A DNA stretch of 64,000 bases from Pediococcus inopinatus (GCF_002982135.1 NZ_CP019981.1:1984001-2048000), one strand, 5' to 3'. Counted from the stretch's first letter, positions 8,562-17,505 are shown. The notes: generated by a model not told the origin, from the letters alone. Translations and numbers: made by a program.

Positions 8562-9062
8562 TTATTCAATTTCTTCGCTAGTTGTTTCTTGTGCTGCTTT
8601 AGCTTTATCAGTTGCTGATTGCATCTTACCTAACACAGCGCGAGCGATTGGGCCTACGATGAGTAATTGGAGTGGTAAAGCAACGATGAAGTTAAAACCC
8701 CAAGCGTGAATATAACTTGCTAAACTTACGTTGTGGGACATGATGATTCCAAAAAGTGACATGCAAGTTACCATACCGAGAACCATCATTACTGAAATGG
8801 TAATTCCGATAAGGACAACATTTTTCTTCATATAGTCGTTGATAATGTATTTAAATGCAAGCTTCTTAGCAATTGGTCCAACGAGTAACAAGTCCAAAAT
8901 AATGGCAACGAGCAACCCACCGGGATAATCTGAAAGAGAATTCATCATGAATCCCTTAGTAAATCCTTGAACTAACATCACGTTATAGCAAACCATCACA
9001 AAGACCATTAAACCGGCCATGATAGCAGTGAAAACAACTTCTTCTTTTAAATTTCTTGGCAT
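8562..9062 (-). CDS. DUF2798 membrane protein
   Basis: A 166-residue integral membrane protein with four predicted helices arranged as two similar halves. Each half ends in a conserved LLLVGPIAKKL or LLIVGPIARAV motif (about residues 58-68 and 133-143), the signature of the DUF2798 repeat. The function of the family is unknown. It is a single gene with its own terminator. TTCTCC on the plus strand gives a good ribosome site. Its promoter must lie in 9063-9290, a region that also contains a dyad resembling an HxlR/MarR-type operator. Confidence 0.8.
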   Translation of the reverse strand: MPRNLKEEVVFTAIMAGLMVFVMVCYNVMLVQGFTKGFMMNSLSDYPGGLLVAIILDLLLVGPIAKKLAFKYIINDYMKKNVVLIGITISVMMVLGMVTCMSLFGIIMSHNVSLASYIHAWGFNFIVALPLQLLIVGPIARAVLGKMQSATDKAKAAQETTSEEIE

Positions 9063-9182
9063 TAATTTTCTCCTTTATTTTTGAGCAACATTAGTTAGTA
9101 TACCGGGAATGGCAAGGTGTTCGTAAGTTACGTTTGTGTGACAATTTTGTAAGGGCTTGAGAAATTGACGTGATTAAAATAA

Positions 9183-9205
9183 GTTTACATAGAAACTATG
9201 GTAAC
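9183..9205. promoter_or_regulatory. Imperfect dyad, possible HxlR/MarR-type operator
   Basis: GTTTACATAG and CTATGGTAAC form a 10-bp dyad with two mismatches around a 3-nt centre. It lies between the divergently oriented DUF2798 gene and the P-loop kinase-like gene. The shape resembles redox-sensing HxlR-family sites, but no such regulator is in view. Confidence 0.3.
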
Positions 9206-9290
9206 TAATTATATGGAAGGATTTTTAAAAACGAGCACCAAGTTTATGTGATAAGCTTTTGAATAGTTAGCAATAAGGCGGGGGGTCATC

Positions 9291-9746
9291 ATGAAAATTA
9301 GAATAATTGGTCCAGTTGGCAGTGGGAAAACCCAACTTGCCAAAAAATTAGGTTTAAAATATGGGATTTCTGTCACGTCCTTAGATGATCTCAATTGGCG
9401 ACGAAAACCAACAGGAGATATTCATCGAACACCGGAAGAGCGGGAAATATTAATAAATAAGATTCTGAAACAAACTGATTGGATCGTTGAGGGTGTTCAG
9501 TATCGTTATGGACAAGAAACATTCACAGATGCGGATATTATCTATTTTAAAGATATTTCTCATTTGCGGAACTTGTATTATTTGACAAAACGCTATTTGA
9601 AAAATCATCTCGCCAAGAATACCAATCAATATAGCCGTTTGAGCCCCTATTTAAAGTGGGAACGTAGCTTTCGAAACAACGAACGAGCCGAAATTTGGGC
9701 GTTATTACGTCGTTATGCAAATAAGGTGGTTATTTTAAAAAAATAG
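9291..9746 (+). CDS. P-loop nucleotide kinase-like protein (FlaR/AdK-like)
   Basis: A 151-residue protein opening with a Walker A motif, GPVGSGKT (residues 7-14). SLDDLNWRRKP follows near residue 30 and IVEGVQYRYG near residue 64. This layout is that of the small kinase-like proteins annotated as DNA topology modulation protein FlaR or adenylate-kinase-like. The substrate is unknown, and the historical FlaR name says little about function. GGGGGG lies shortly before the ATG. It is a single gene. Confidence 0.7.
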   Translation: MKIRIIGPVGSGKTQLAKKLGLKYGISVTSLDDLNWRRKPTGDIHRTPEEREILINKILKQTDWIVEGVQYRYGQETFTDADIIYFKDISHLRNLYYLTKRYLKNHLAKNTNQYSRLSPYLKWERSFRNNERAEIWALLRRYANKVVILKK

Positions 9747-9871
9747 AACTATTTTTTCATAATTAAGTTAGTTATAGTGTGATTTTTTGCCCAAATTTTT
9801 AAAGCGGCCAACACATTCAGGAGTACAATAAATCTAACGCAACTATCTTACATAAAAGGGAGAATAATTTT

Positions 9872-10750
9872 ATGAAAATTAAAGAAGGCTACATGCCATT
9901 TCACGGCTATAAAACTTATTACAGAATCGTTGGTGAACCAAGTAAGGACAAGGCCCCATTGCTATTAATTCATGGTGGTCCTGGTTCTTCGCATAATTAC
10001 TTTGAATTATTGGATGACTACGCCAAAACTGGTCGTCAGTTAATTATGTATGACCAAGTTGGTTGTGGAAAATCCTCTCTTCCAGAAGATGAAGGGGTCT
10101 ATGTTAAAGAGACCTGGGCCGAAGAACTTGTTGCTTTACGTAAGTACTTGCATTTGGATGAAATCCACATGCTTGGCCAATCGTGGGGCGGAATGCTCGA
10201 AATGTTTTATTTAACGCAATACGATCAAAAAGGAATTAAGAGTGTCATGATTGATGGCTCACCAGCCTCGATCAAACTATGGACTAAAGAACAACACCGT
10301 TTGATTTCATATTTAAGTTATGAAGATCGCGCGGCCATTGCAGAAGCAGAACGGACAGGCAACTTTACGGGCCCTAAATATTTAGCAGCTAATGATCGTT
10401 ATATGGAACGGTATTGTTGGGATGATCCTGATGAAAATTCGCCAGAACCTTTACGTCGTGAAACTAACGGGAAACGCGCTAGTTTGATTGCGGAAGGACC
10501 TAATGAATTCACTGAAAATGGGACTATAAGTGATTTTGAAGTAACTGATGACCTTAAAAAGATTCACGTACCAGTTTTAGTTACCAACGGGACGGATGAT
10601 TTATGTACCCCATTAATTGCTAAATCCGTTTATGATCACATTCCTGGCGCAAAGTGGCATTTATTTGCCAACAGCCATCATTTGGCACTTTTGGATCAAC
10701 ATGATGAGTTTATTGATGTCCTTGATCATTGGCTGGCAGAAAACGACTAA
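9872..10750 (+). CDS. pepI: Proline iminopeptidase-family alpha/beta hydrolase (S33)
   Basis: A 292-residue S33-family serine peptidase, predicted to release N-terminal proline from peptides in the cytoplasm; lactobacillar PepI enzymes are about 294 residues. The oxyanion motif HGGPGSS lies near residue 34. The nucleophile elbow GQSWGG has its Ser near residue 103, the Asp is in GTDDL (about 240) and the His in NSHHLAL (about 268), so the triad is complete. The close relative prolinase PepR shares these motifs, so the exact specificity is not certain. AAGGGAG precedes the ATG. The broken methyltransferase gene follows 18 nt later, probably co-transcribed. Confidence 0.82.
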   Translation: MKIKEGYMPFHGYKTYYRIVGEPSKDKAPLLLIHGGPGSSHNYFELLDDYAKTGRQLIMYDQVGCGKSSLPEDEGVYVKETWAEELVALRKYLHLDEIHMLGQSWGGMLEMFYLTQYDQKGIKSVMIDGSPASIKLWTKEQHRLISYLSYEDRAAIAEAERTGNFTGPKYLAANDRYMERYCWDDPDENSPEPLRRETNGKRASLIAEGPNEFTENGTISDFEVTDDLKKIHVPVLVTNGTDDLCTPLIAKSVYDHIPGAKWHLFANSHHLALLDQHDEFIDVLDHWLAEND

Positions 10751-10768
10751 GCTAACTGGAGGTTTATG

Positions 10769-11497
10769 ATGGCCGATATTTATGATGATGCAGTTTTTTT
10801 CGAAAAATACAGTGAGATGAATCGGAGTAAAAATGGTTTAGCAGGTGCCGGTGAGTAGCCCACATTAAAAAAGCTATTGCCGGATTTTCAAGACAAAACG
10901 GTTTTAGACTTAGGCTGCGGTTACGGTTGGCATTGTATTTATGCGGCTGAACACGGGGCTAAGGCTGTGACTGGGGTTGATTTATCTGAAAAAATGTTAG
11001 AAGTGGCACGGCAGAAGACCACTGCTTCGAATGTGACCTATCAACTGGCTGATATTTCTAAGGTTGAATTTCCTGAAAATACTTTTGATGTTGTGATGAG
11101 TTCACTGGCATTTCACTATTTGGAATCATTTACGGATATCGTGCAGGCAGTCCAGAAGTATCTCAAACCAAAGGGTAGATTCGTTTTTTCTGTTGAACAT
11201 CCGATCTTTACAGCTGAGGGTAATCAAGATTGGATTTATGATGAAAATGGAAAAATTAAATATTTTCCCGTTGATCATTATTTTGAAGAAGGCAAGCGGA
11301 CTGCTAGCTTTTTAGGAACGCCCGTAACGAAATATCATCATACATTGACGACTTATATTGAAGGTTTAGTAAATAATGGGTTTACGATTGATCATGTCCA
11401 AGAACCGATGCCTCCGAAAAATATGATGGATCTACCAGGAATGAAAGACGAAATGCGGCGCCCAATGATGCTGATTATTGCGGCAACTAAAAAATAA
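10769..11497 (+). pseudogene. Class I SAM-dependent methyltransferase with in-frame amber stop
   Basis: From the ATG at 10769 (GGAGG at 10758) the frame encodes the normal N-terminus of this methyltransferase family (YDDAVFFEKYSEMNRSKNG). It then hits TAG at 10856-10858 and continues without a shift through PTLKKLLPDFQDKTV into the SAM-binding motif VLDLGCGYGWHC, ending at 11497. The stop sits where the family usually has Trp (GEW), so a single TGG to TAG change explains it. The rest is intact (about 206 residues), and a TTG at 10877 could in principle restart translation, but it has no ribosome site and would lose about 36 residues. The substrate is unknown. Confidence 0.8.
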
Positions 11498-11525
11498 AAT
11501 TTAAAACATAAAAAATCCGTTTAAG

Positions 11526-11630
11526 CAACGTATCAAAATCAACTTTGTCCTGGCAAAGTTTTACCATTGCCATCTTGATTTTTTGTTTGGTTCGTAAAGT
11601 TCGTTCATCTGTTTTTTCATATTGGCCACC
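11526..11630 (-). pseudogene. Remnant of a TetR-family regulator N-terminus
   Basis: The minus-strand reading YEKTDERTLRTKQKIK followed by MAMVKLCQDKVDFDTL matches the first helix region of small TetR regulators (RTKxxIxxAxxxLxxxK). It stops being TetR-like right where the helix-turn-helix should begin. No remainder is found nearby. It is a truncated fossil. Confidence 0.5.
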
Positions 11631-11804
11631 TATGTTATTTTCTATTTTAAATGCATGTTTTTTTACTCGCAAGATATTGGTCTTAACCCTATGGTATAGT
11701 TATTCATGGACGAAATAATAAACTTTATATATTTGTTAAAACTCCATCAATTTTAGATAGTTTAGCTTGTGTTTTAAATTGTATTTTAGAGAGGATATTT
11801 ATTA

Positions 11805-12776
11805 ATGGAACTTTATAGAACAAATAAGCAAGAGATGGAAAAGATCGAGGGAAGTAATTTCGAATTAGAGCGTGGTTTACAAGATTTAGTTGAGAATAAT
11901 CTCAAGCTAACCTTAGGAATTGATTTTGTCGCCAGCGAGTTTGCTGTTGGAAAGTATCGTTTGGACACAATTGCTTATGATCAGGATACAAATGCTTTTG
12001 TTATTATTGAATATAAGAAATCTTCAAAATATAGTGTGATTGATCAAGGGTTCGCCTACCTGAATACTTTGTTAAATCATAAAGCTGATTTTGCATTAGG
12101 TTACAATGAGCACTTTCAAGCGCAAAGAAAAGTCGAATATTTTGATTGGACACAGGTGAAGGTTATTTTCATTGCCGGTAGTTTTACCTCATATCAGTTA
12201 GATGCTATTAATAATCCAGACTTACCGATTGAATTGTTTGAAGCACAAAAGTATAAGAACAATTATGTGACTTTAAATCAGATCGCAAAACCTAGTAATT
12301 TTGCACGTTTTTCACACAGTACAGAAAAAAAGAATACGGGCAAGAATATTTCTGATAAAGGTGTAAACATCGATAGTGCGTCTGAATTAGTAGCGCCAAC
12401 CGAAGAGAATTTATTGTTAGCAAGTTCTGAAACAATTCAAGATCTCTATCAAAAAATGAAGGATACTTTGTTAGAGTGGGATCCGTCTTTTGAAATTAAA
12501 CCAACAAAGGTATATATCGGTTTCCGATTGCATCATCATAATGTTATTGATTTTCTTCCCCAACAACGGGCAATGAAGATATGGATTAATTTGTCAAAGG
12601 GAGAATTGAATGATTCCAAGGGTTTGTTTAGAGATGTCAGTCAAACTGGTCATTGGGGCAATGGAGACTATGAGATTAAGTTAAAAAATGATGATCAATT
12701 AGAATATGTTCTAAGTTTAATGAAACAAGGGTGGCAGATTAGTAAAGCATCTTTAACAAAATCAAATAATATTTAA
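11805..12776 (+). CDS. DUF5655 protein with PD-(D/E)XK nuclease-like N-terminal domain
   Basis: A 323-residue two-domain protein. The N-terminal ~165 residues contain YRLDTIAYDQ followed by VIIEYKKS (about residues 47-70), giving the D...E-x-K pattern of the PD-(D/E)XK fold seen in NucS-like nucleases. The C-terminal ~110 residues (IKPTKVYIGFR to LMKQGW) match the DUF5655 domain, proposed to bind nucleic acid. A low-complexity linker with Ser/Asn joins them. It is preceded by GAGAGG and stands alone, not in a recognisable defence or restriction island. Family members are of unknown role. Confidence 0.7.
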   Translation: MELYRTNKQEMEKIEGSNFELERGLQDLVENNLKLTLGIDFVASEFAVGKYRLDTIAYDQDTNAFVIIEYKKSSKYSVIDQGFAYLNTLLNHKADFALGYNEHFQAQRKVEYFDWTQVKVIFIAGSFTSYQLDAINNPDLPIELFEAQKYKNNYVTLNQIAKPSNFARFSHSTEKKNTGKNISDKGVNIDSASELVAPTEENLLLASSETIQDLYQKMKDTLLEWDPSFEIKPTKVYIGFRLHHHNVIDFLPQQRAMKIWINLSKGELNDSKGLFRDVSQTGHWGNGDYEIKLKNDDQLEYVLSLMKQGWQISKASLTKSNNI

Positions 12777-12834
12777 AAGCATTAAAATAATCAGAAAGTA
12801 AGGATATGTTGAAACTCTTAGTGAGGGACAATGC

Positions 12835-13554
12835 ATGAAAAAAAGAACAAAAATTTTATTTACCGCGATAATTGCCGTAATAGTTTTATTAGCTGGTAGC
12901 TGGCTATACTTACGCGCGCAAATATACCAACCAAGTAAACCAGCAGATAAAATTGCTCAACAAGCAACGACCACCAAGCCAGAACTATATTTTAAAAGTG
13001 GACTCACAACAAATCCGCTGGTGATTTTTTATCCGGGGGCTTTGGTCGAACCGGCTAGCTATAGTATTTGGGCCAAGCAAGTAGCCGACGCTGGGTATCC
13101 AGTTTATATTGTGCGGTTTCCAATGGACTTAGCTGTGCTAGCGCCAAATAAAGCAAATCATGTTCTGGAAAATTCAAAGCGGAACTATGTAATTGGTGGC
13201 CATTCACTGGGTGGTGTAATGGCTAGTCGTTATGCCAAAACGCATCAGCAACGGTTGAAGGGTGTTTTATTTTTGGCAAGTTATCCAGACAAGAAAGGTA
13301 GTTTGAAATCAACAAAGCTACCAGTTTTATCAATTACAGCTAGTCGCGATGGTGTTTTGAATCACTCCGCATATAAAAAAGCTAAGCGTTTATTACCCAA
13401 AGAGACAGACTATAAGCAAATTAAGGGTGGTAATCACGCTGGTTTTGGAAGTTACGGTGCTCAAAAAGGCGATAATCCGGCGACCATTAGTAATCAATCG
13501 CAACAACGCCAAATAGCTCAGCAGTTAATTCAGTGGCTGCAAGGATTGGACTAG
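12835..13554 (+). CDS. Membrane-anchored alpha/beta hydrolase
   Basis: A 239-residue protein with one N-terminal transmembrane helix (residues 7-27) that should anchor an extracytoplasmic alpha/beta hydrolase domain. Nucleophile motif GHSLGG has Ser near residue 124. A late Asp (SRDGV) and His (GGNHAGFG) complete a plausible triad. It belongs to the compact Abhydrolase_5-type group found in lactobacilli; the substrate is unknown. The gene stands between two unrelated genes and may be part of a run of same-strand genes from 11.8 to 14.6 kb. Confidence 0.75.
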   Translation: MKKRTKILFTAIIAVIVLLAGSWLYLRAQIYQPSKPADKIAQQATTTKPELYFKSGLTTNPLVIFYPGALVEPASYSIWAKQVADAGYPVYIVRFPMDLAVLAPNKANHVLENSKRNYVIGGHSLGGVMASRYAKTHQQRLKGVLFLASYPDKKGSLKSTKLPVLSITASRDGVLNHSAYKKAKRLLPKETDYKQIKGGNHAGFGSYGAQKGDNPATISNQSQQRQIAQQLIQWLQGLD

Positions 13555-13594
13555 GTTAAAATAGAAAATAAAAGTTTATCCAGGAGAATACAAA

Positions 13595-14647
13595 ATGATT
13601 ATTAATCCGACAAAAAAAGCATTACCAATTTTCAATAAACTGGTTAGAGTAGCGGATAAAGACCAAGCAAAACGTTTTGCGACGGCAAATCCATTCTTTT
13701 CTTGGCATGCAAATTATTATTCGGTGAATCGAAAAAAGATTGTAATTTTGGTTAATGATTTAACATATGCAACGGTGGTTCTCTATAATATAAATGCGAA
13801 AAATAAAACTAATTTGGCTCGATTTATTACGGATGGGATTCGCGCAGCGTTTAAGATTGCCGGTATTTCTGATAAAGATATCGATGCGTATTTTGCGATG
13901 GCTGGAAAAATTGAGCTTAATGTTGGATTCAACCGCCAAGTAACTGGGGTGATTGTCGATATGATTAAAATGGCAGATGCTGGTCGATTTATTGATTATC
14001 GAGAGTTGATTCAGGTAGACTTGATGAATTTGTTAATGCAGACGCCGTATAAACAAAAAGATTATATTGTTGCGAAAGAAGCCGTGAAACGGGCATTTGA
14101 TAAGGGGCTGTCAATCGCTGAAAATGCGACTGAATTACCGGAAACTACCTATCAAGTAAACAAAACTTGGGCCGATTATCATCAGTGGGATAAGTATGAG
14201 GAAAATCCAGCGCTACTTGAAGGCGATGCCGCGGGATATGATCGGGTAGTAGCTGAGGTTCAGGCTAACAACAAGTTATTGCTTGAAGAATTCAAAAACT
14301 ATTTAACTAACGCACAAGGATTAAGTAAAAAGGTTGTCACGAAGCATGTGAACAACGCGAAATTTTTCGTCAATGAATTTATGGCTTTTTACACGATTAA
14401 AACGCCTTTAAAGTCTGCTGATGATGTACTGGAATATTTTTCAGATTGGTTTCCTCGAAAAGCAGCATATTCTGCTGCGGAAATTAAAACTAATGCCGGT
14501 TCTATCAAGAAGTTTTTGACGTTTATGGAAGTAACCGGAGAAATTAGCGCAGAGAATGTTAAAAATGCTAAAGAAGATATTAAAGACGGTGTAGAAATGG
14601 GAATTGAATACTTGCAGACGATTAACGACATGTCAGCAGGTTGGTAA
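13595..14647 (+). CDS. DUF6933 protein fused to an integrase-like SAM-type helical domain
   Basis: A 350-residue protein. Residues 1 to about 160 carry SWHANYYSVNRKKIVILVND, the core of the DUF6933 domain. After an acidic linker, about residues 225-325 (LLLEEFKNYLTNAQGLSKK, then FVNEFMAFY, then AGSIKKFLTFM) look like the core-binding SAM-like helical bundle found at the N-terminus of tyrosine recombinases. There is no catalytic R-H-R-Y domain. Function unknown; DUF6933 genes often occur as standalone housekeeping-like genes in lactobacilli. AGGAGA precedes the ATG. Confidence 0.65.
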   Translation: MIINPTKKALPIFNKLVRVADKDQAKRFATANPFFSWHANYYSVNRKKIVILVNDLTYATVVLYNINAKNKTNLARFITDGIRAAFKIAGISDKDIDAYFAMAGKIELNVGFNRQVTGVIVDMIKMADAGRFIDYRELIQVDLMNLLMQTPYKQKDYIVAKEAVKRAFDKGLSIAENATELPETTYQVNKTWADYHQWDKYEENPALLEGDAAGYDRVVAEVQANNKLLLEEFKNYLTNAQGLSKKVVTKHVNNAKFFVNEFMAFYTIKTPLKSADDVLEYFSDWFPRKAAYSAAEIKTNAGSIKKFLTFMEVTGEISAENVKNAKEDIKDGVEMGIEYLQTINDMSAGW

Positions 14648-14721
14648 ATCAAACGACAGATCGAAACGGTATGGGCTTATGGCGATCGTTTTGAGTGTTT
14701 CACTTTTGAAATTATTCATAT

Positions 14722-14764
14722 AAAACCGACATTGTTTTAACAAATGTTGGTTTTTATTTTTTTA
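14722..14764 (+). terminator. Intrinsic terminator after DUF6933 gene
   Basis: AAACCGACATT pairs with AATGTTGGTTT, followed by a long T run. Confidence 0.8.
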
Positions 14765-14849
14765 CGATTGGTTAGTAGTTATTGTAGTTCATCGTTATTT
14801 GGACAATAATGCAGTTGTATAAATAAACAAATTCTGGAGGAATGTAAAA

Positions 14850-15812
14850 ATGAGTCAGGTCTATTTAGCAGCGCAATTGCCAACAAAGACAACCGCCATT
14901 TTAAAAGAACATCAATTGAATTACAGTGTTTATGGTGGTGACGGGCTAATTTCACAACAAGAGTTAATGGAAAATGTGGCCGATGCACAATATTTGATCA
15001 CCGCACTGTCAACCAAAGTAGATAAGGAAATTATTGACCATGCCCCCAAGTTGAAGTTAATTGCTAATTTTGGGGCGGGGTTCAATAATATTGATACTGA
15101 CTATGCCAAAGAAAAAGGGATTGTGGTGACCAATACACCACTGGTTTCGACAAATTCGGTTGCAGAAGTTACGGTTGGGTTAATGTTAGCTTTGAGTCAT
15201 CGCGTGGTGGAAGGTGACGCGCAGATGCGCAAAGAAGGCTTTCCAGGATGGGCGCCGCTTTATTTCTTAGGACATGAAATTGCCGGGAAAACTCTGGGAG
15301 TTGTTGGCCTAGGAAACATTGGGCAAGAAGTTGCGCGCAAAGCATCCGCCTTGTCGATGAATGTGCAATATTGGCAACCGCATCAAAAATCCGATCCTGA
15401 AGAACGCAGTCTGGGCGTAAAATATGTATCATTTGATCAATTAGTGGCAACAAGCGATTTCATCAGCATTAATGCACCACAAACTTCCGCAAATTATCAT
15501 CAGTTTAACCAAGATGTCTTTCACCAAATGAAAACGGATGCCGCCATTATTAACGTTGGACGGGGACCAATTATTGATGAAGTATCGTTAAGGGATGCCT
15601 TGAAGAATAAAGAAATCGGTGGCGCGGCCTTGGATGTTTATGAACATGAACCAAAAGTTACACCAGGTTTCCAAACTATGAAAAATGTGATCTTAACGCC
15701 CCACATCGGTAATGCCACAGTTGAAGCTCGGGATGCTATGGGTAAAATTGTGGCCGACAACATTGTTTTAGTGAATGAAGGTCAAAAAGCTAAATACGTT
15801 GTTAACCCATAG
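14850..15812 (+). CDS. D-2-hydroxyacid dehydrogenase
   Basis: A 320-residue NAD(P)-dependent dehydrogenase of the D-isomer-specific 2-hydroxyacid family, which interconverts 2-keto acids and D-2-hydroxy acids. The Rossmann motif GVVGLGNIGQEVA lies near residue 149. The active-site Arg is expected in the middle region, the Glu in EHEPK (about 261), and the catalytic His in TPHIGN (about 284). It is closer to the glyoxylate/hydroxypyruvate reductase-like group than to the D-lactate dehydrogenase LdhA; the physiological substrate is uncertain. It has its own GGAGG and follows a terminator. Confidence 0.85.
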   Translation: MSQVYLAAQLPTKTTAILKEHQLNYSVYGGDGLISQQELMENVADAQYLITALSTKVDKEIIDHAPKLKLIANFGAGFNNIDTDYAKEKGIVVTNTPLVSTNSVAEVTVGLMLALSHRVVEGDAQMRKEGFPGWAPLYFLGHEIAGKTLGVVGLGNIGQEVARKASALSMNVQYWQPHQKSDPEERSLGVKYVSFDQLVATSDFISINAPQTSANYHQFNQDVFHQMKTDAAIINVGRGPIIDEVSLRDALKNKEIGGAALDVYEHEPKVTPGFQTMKNVILTPHIGNATVEARDAMGKIVADNIVLVNEGQKAKYVVNP

Positions 15813-15900
15813 AGGTAACTGTGTTTTAAACTTAAACTATTTTTAAATGGGACCAGCGATTATTTAGTGCTAAAATAGGTCGTAATTAGGAGTGATTTTT

Positions 15901-16596
15901 GTGATACTTGAGCGAAGAAATTTTATGAACTTTAATAAATTGGGGACAAACATTAAGCAGCCCAAAGATATGCCGGATATTAAGAACTTGCAGAAACTGG
16001 GCAAACTTTATCAATTAGGCGAAGCTGGCGCAAATGAGATTGGGACTAAGCTGGAAAACCTCGATGCTGAATTTCAGGTGAACTACGATCATAACCCAAT
16101 TCATCATATGGAAGAACGGATGAAAGATGTACAAAGCCTTGCGGAAAAGATGCGGCGTAAGGGTTATGAAATGACGATTGATAATATTGAAATGCATATT
16201 TTTGATATTGCGGGAATTCGGGTGATCACGAACTATATTGATGATGTCTATCTAATTGAAAAGCTGCTGGTGAATCAATCGGATGTGACCCTGATTAAGC
16301 GTAAAGATTATATCAAGAATCCAAAGGCAAGTGGCTACCGGAGCCTACATCTGGTGGTTTCTGTCCCTGTTTTCCAATCTAAAGGCAGTCGTGATGTGAA
16401 TGTTGAAATTCAGATTCGGACGGTCGGGATGGATATGTGGGCCAGTTTGGAACACAAATTACGATATAAAAATGATATTGACGATAAACTAGTTTCCCAA
16501 TATAGCAATGATTTACATGGATATGCCGAGGAACTGTCTGGTATTGAAACTAAAATGCAGGGAATCTACAAAAAATTGAATAATTACGAGGTTTAA
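15901..16596 (+). CDS. Small alarmone synthetase (RelP/RelQ-type (p)ppGpp synthase)
   Basis: A 231-residue single-domain RelA/SpoT synthetase that makes (p)ppGpp from ATP and GDP/GTP; it has no HD hydrolase domain. Family motifs are DIAGIRVITNYIDDVYLI (about residues 101-118), GYRSLHLVV (about 140) and VEIQIRTVGMDMWASLEHK (about 162-180). The GTG at 15901 is chosen because TTAGGAG ends 8 nt before it; the family-like sequence begins at FNKLG shortly after. It is a single gene with a terminator behind. RelP and RelQ cannot be separated confidently by eye. Confidence 0.88.
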   Translation: MILERRNFMNFNKLGTNIKQPKDMPDIKNLQKLGKLYQLGEAGANEIGTKLENLDAEFQVNYDHNPIHHMEERMKDVQSLAEKMRRKGYEMTIDNIEMHIFDIAGIRVITNYIDDVYLIEKLLVNQSDVTLIKRKDYIKNPKASGYRSLHLVVSVPVFQSKGSRDVNVEIQIRTVGMDMWASLEHKLRYKNDIDDKLVSQYSNDLHGYAEELSGIETKMQGIYKKLNNYEV

Positions 16597-16608
16597 ATTT
16601 CTAAATTT

Positions 16609-16646
16609 TAGCACGTTGATGTTTCCTATCAACTGTGCTATTTTTA
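16609..16646 (+). terminator. Intrinsic terminator after alarmone synthetase
   Basis: TAGCACGTTGAT pairs with ATCAACTGTGCTA (one bulge), followed by TTTTT. Confidence 0.8.
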
Positions 16647-16692
16647 TGGTATGATAAGCAAAAGGTTTATCCAAACGGGGGAGTGTCACAAC

Positions 16693-17019
16693 ATGGAAAA
16701 TGAATCTGGAAAGTTATTTAGTTTGATCGATGCGGCTTATGGGGAAGATCTTAGTAATCAACCTGCAGAGTATAAACAGTGCTTGTTAAAACGCGCGAAA
16801 GAATTAGCTGCAGGAGCTGATGAATTCAAGGTGTGTCGAGAAATATGGGAAGACTATCGGGTGAATTACATGGTACCAATGAGTTTCCCAGCAAACAGTC
16901 GACTTTTGTATACCTATGTAAAAGATAAGTTGGGAAATCTTAGTGAAAAAGAGTTGCGGGATGCTAATTTAGGATATGGACTTATCGCCACCCACATTAC
17001 GTTTGGGCCGTTCAACTAA
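16693..17019 (+). CDS. Small hypothetical protein (possible bacteriocin-immunity-like)
   Basis: A 108-residue soluble, mostly helical protein starting at the ATG 10 nt after a GGGGGAG ribosome site. I do not recognise it with certainty. The size, charged helices and the RLLYTYVKDKL stretch loosely recall the four-helix enterocin A/pediocin-type immunity fold, but no bacteriocin gene is adjacent and the match is weak. Its Shine-Dalgarno region GGGGAGT is exactly complementary to the ACTCCCC in the two CiaR-box small RNAs at 54.7 and 58.8 kb. Confidence 0.5.
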   Translation: MENESGKLFSLIDAAYGEDLSNQPAEYKQCLLKRAKELAAGADEFKVCREIWEDYRVNYMVPMSFPANSRLLYTYVKDKLGNLSEKELRDANLGYGLIATHITFGPFN

Positions 17020-17070
17020 AGCTCGGAGAAGACAGGCTACCACATTCAAGAATTTGAGGTATAGGTAACG

Positions 17071-17505
17071 ATGGAAATTCAGGTTGTAAATAAGTTAAAT
17101 GAAGTTCAATTGAAACAAGTTATGCAGATTTGGTTGGCAGGAAATACTCAGGCGCATGACTTTGTTGATCCTGAGTACTGGCGAAAAAATTATGATGAAG
17201 TAGCCAAACAGATTCAAAACACGACGCTGGTTCTTGCCGTTGAGAATAGGGCTATTCGGGGCTTTTTGGGTCTGGCAGATGGTTATATTGCTGGGTTGTT
17301 TGTTCAAAAGAATATGCAAGGCAAAGGATTGGGCACAAAATTAGTTACGCGGGCCAAACAAATAAAGTTACCCTTAACCTTAAGTGTTTATCAGAAGAAC
17401 GAGCGTGCAGTGAATTTTTATAAAATGCAGGGATTTTTAATTGTGAAACAAGGTATTGATACAGACACAAATGAAGTTGAATTTACGATGCAGGCTGATA
17501 AGTAA
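17071..17505 (+). CDS. GNAT family N-acetyltransferase
   Basis: A 144-residue acetyltransferase. The acetyl-CoA-binding motif A reads VQKNMQGKGLGTKLV (about residues 78-92, with Q-x-x-G-x-G). The C-terminal NERAVNFYKMQGF is the typical motif B. The gene follows the small hypothetical after 51 nt. The acceptor substrate is unknown, as for most such proteins. Confidence 0.85.
   Translation: MEIQVVNKLNEVQLKQVMQIWLAGNTQAHDFVDPEYWRKNYDEVAKQIQNTTLVLAVENRAIRGFLGLADGYIAGLFVQKNMQGKGLGTKLVTRAKQIKLPLTLSVYQKNERAVNFYKMQGFLIVKQGIDTDTNEVEFTMQADK

Noticed and set aside
16693..17019. Firm call as bacteriocin immunity protein
   Set aside because: Similarity is limited to size and a loose helix pattern; no bacteriocin gene adjoins it.
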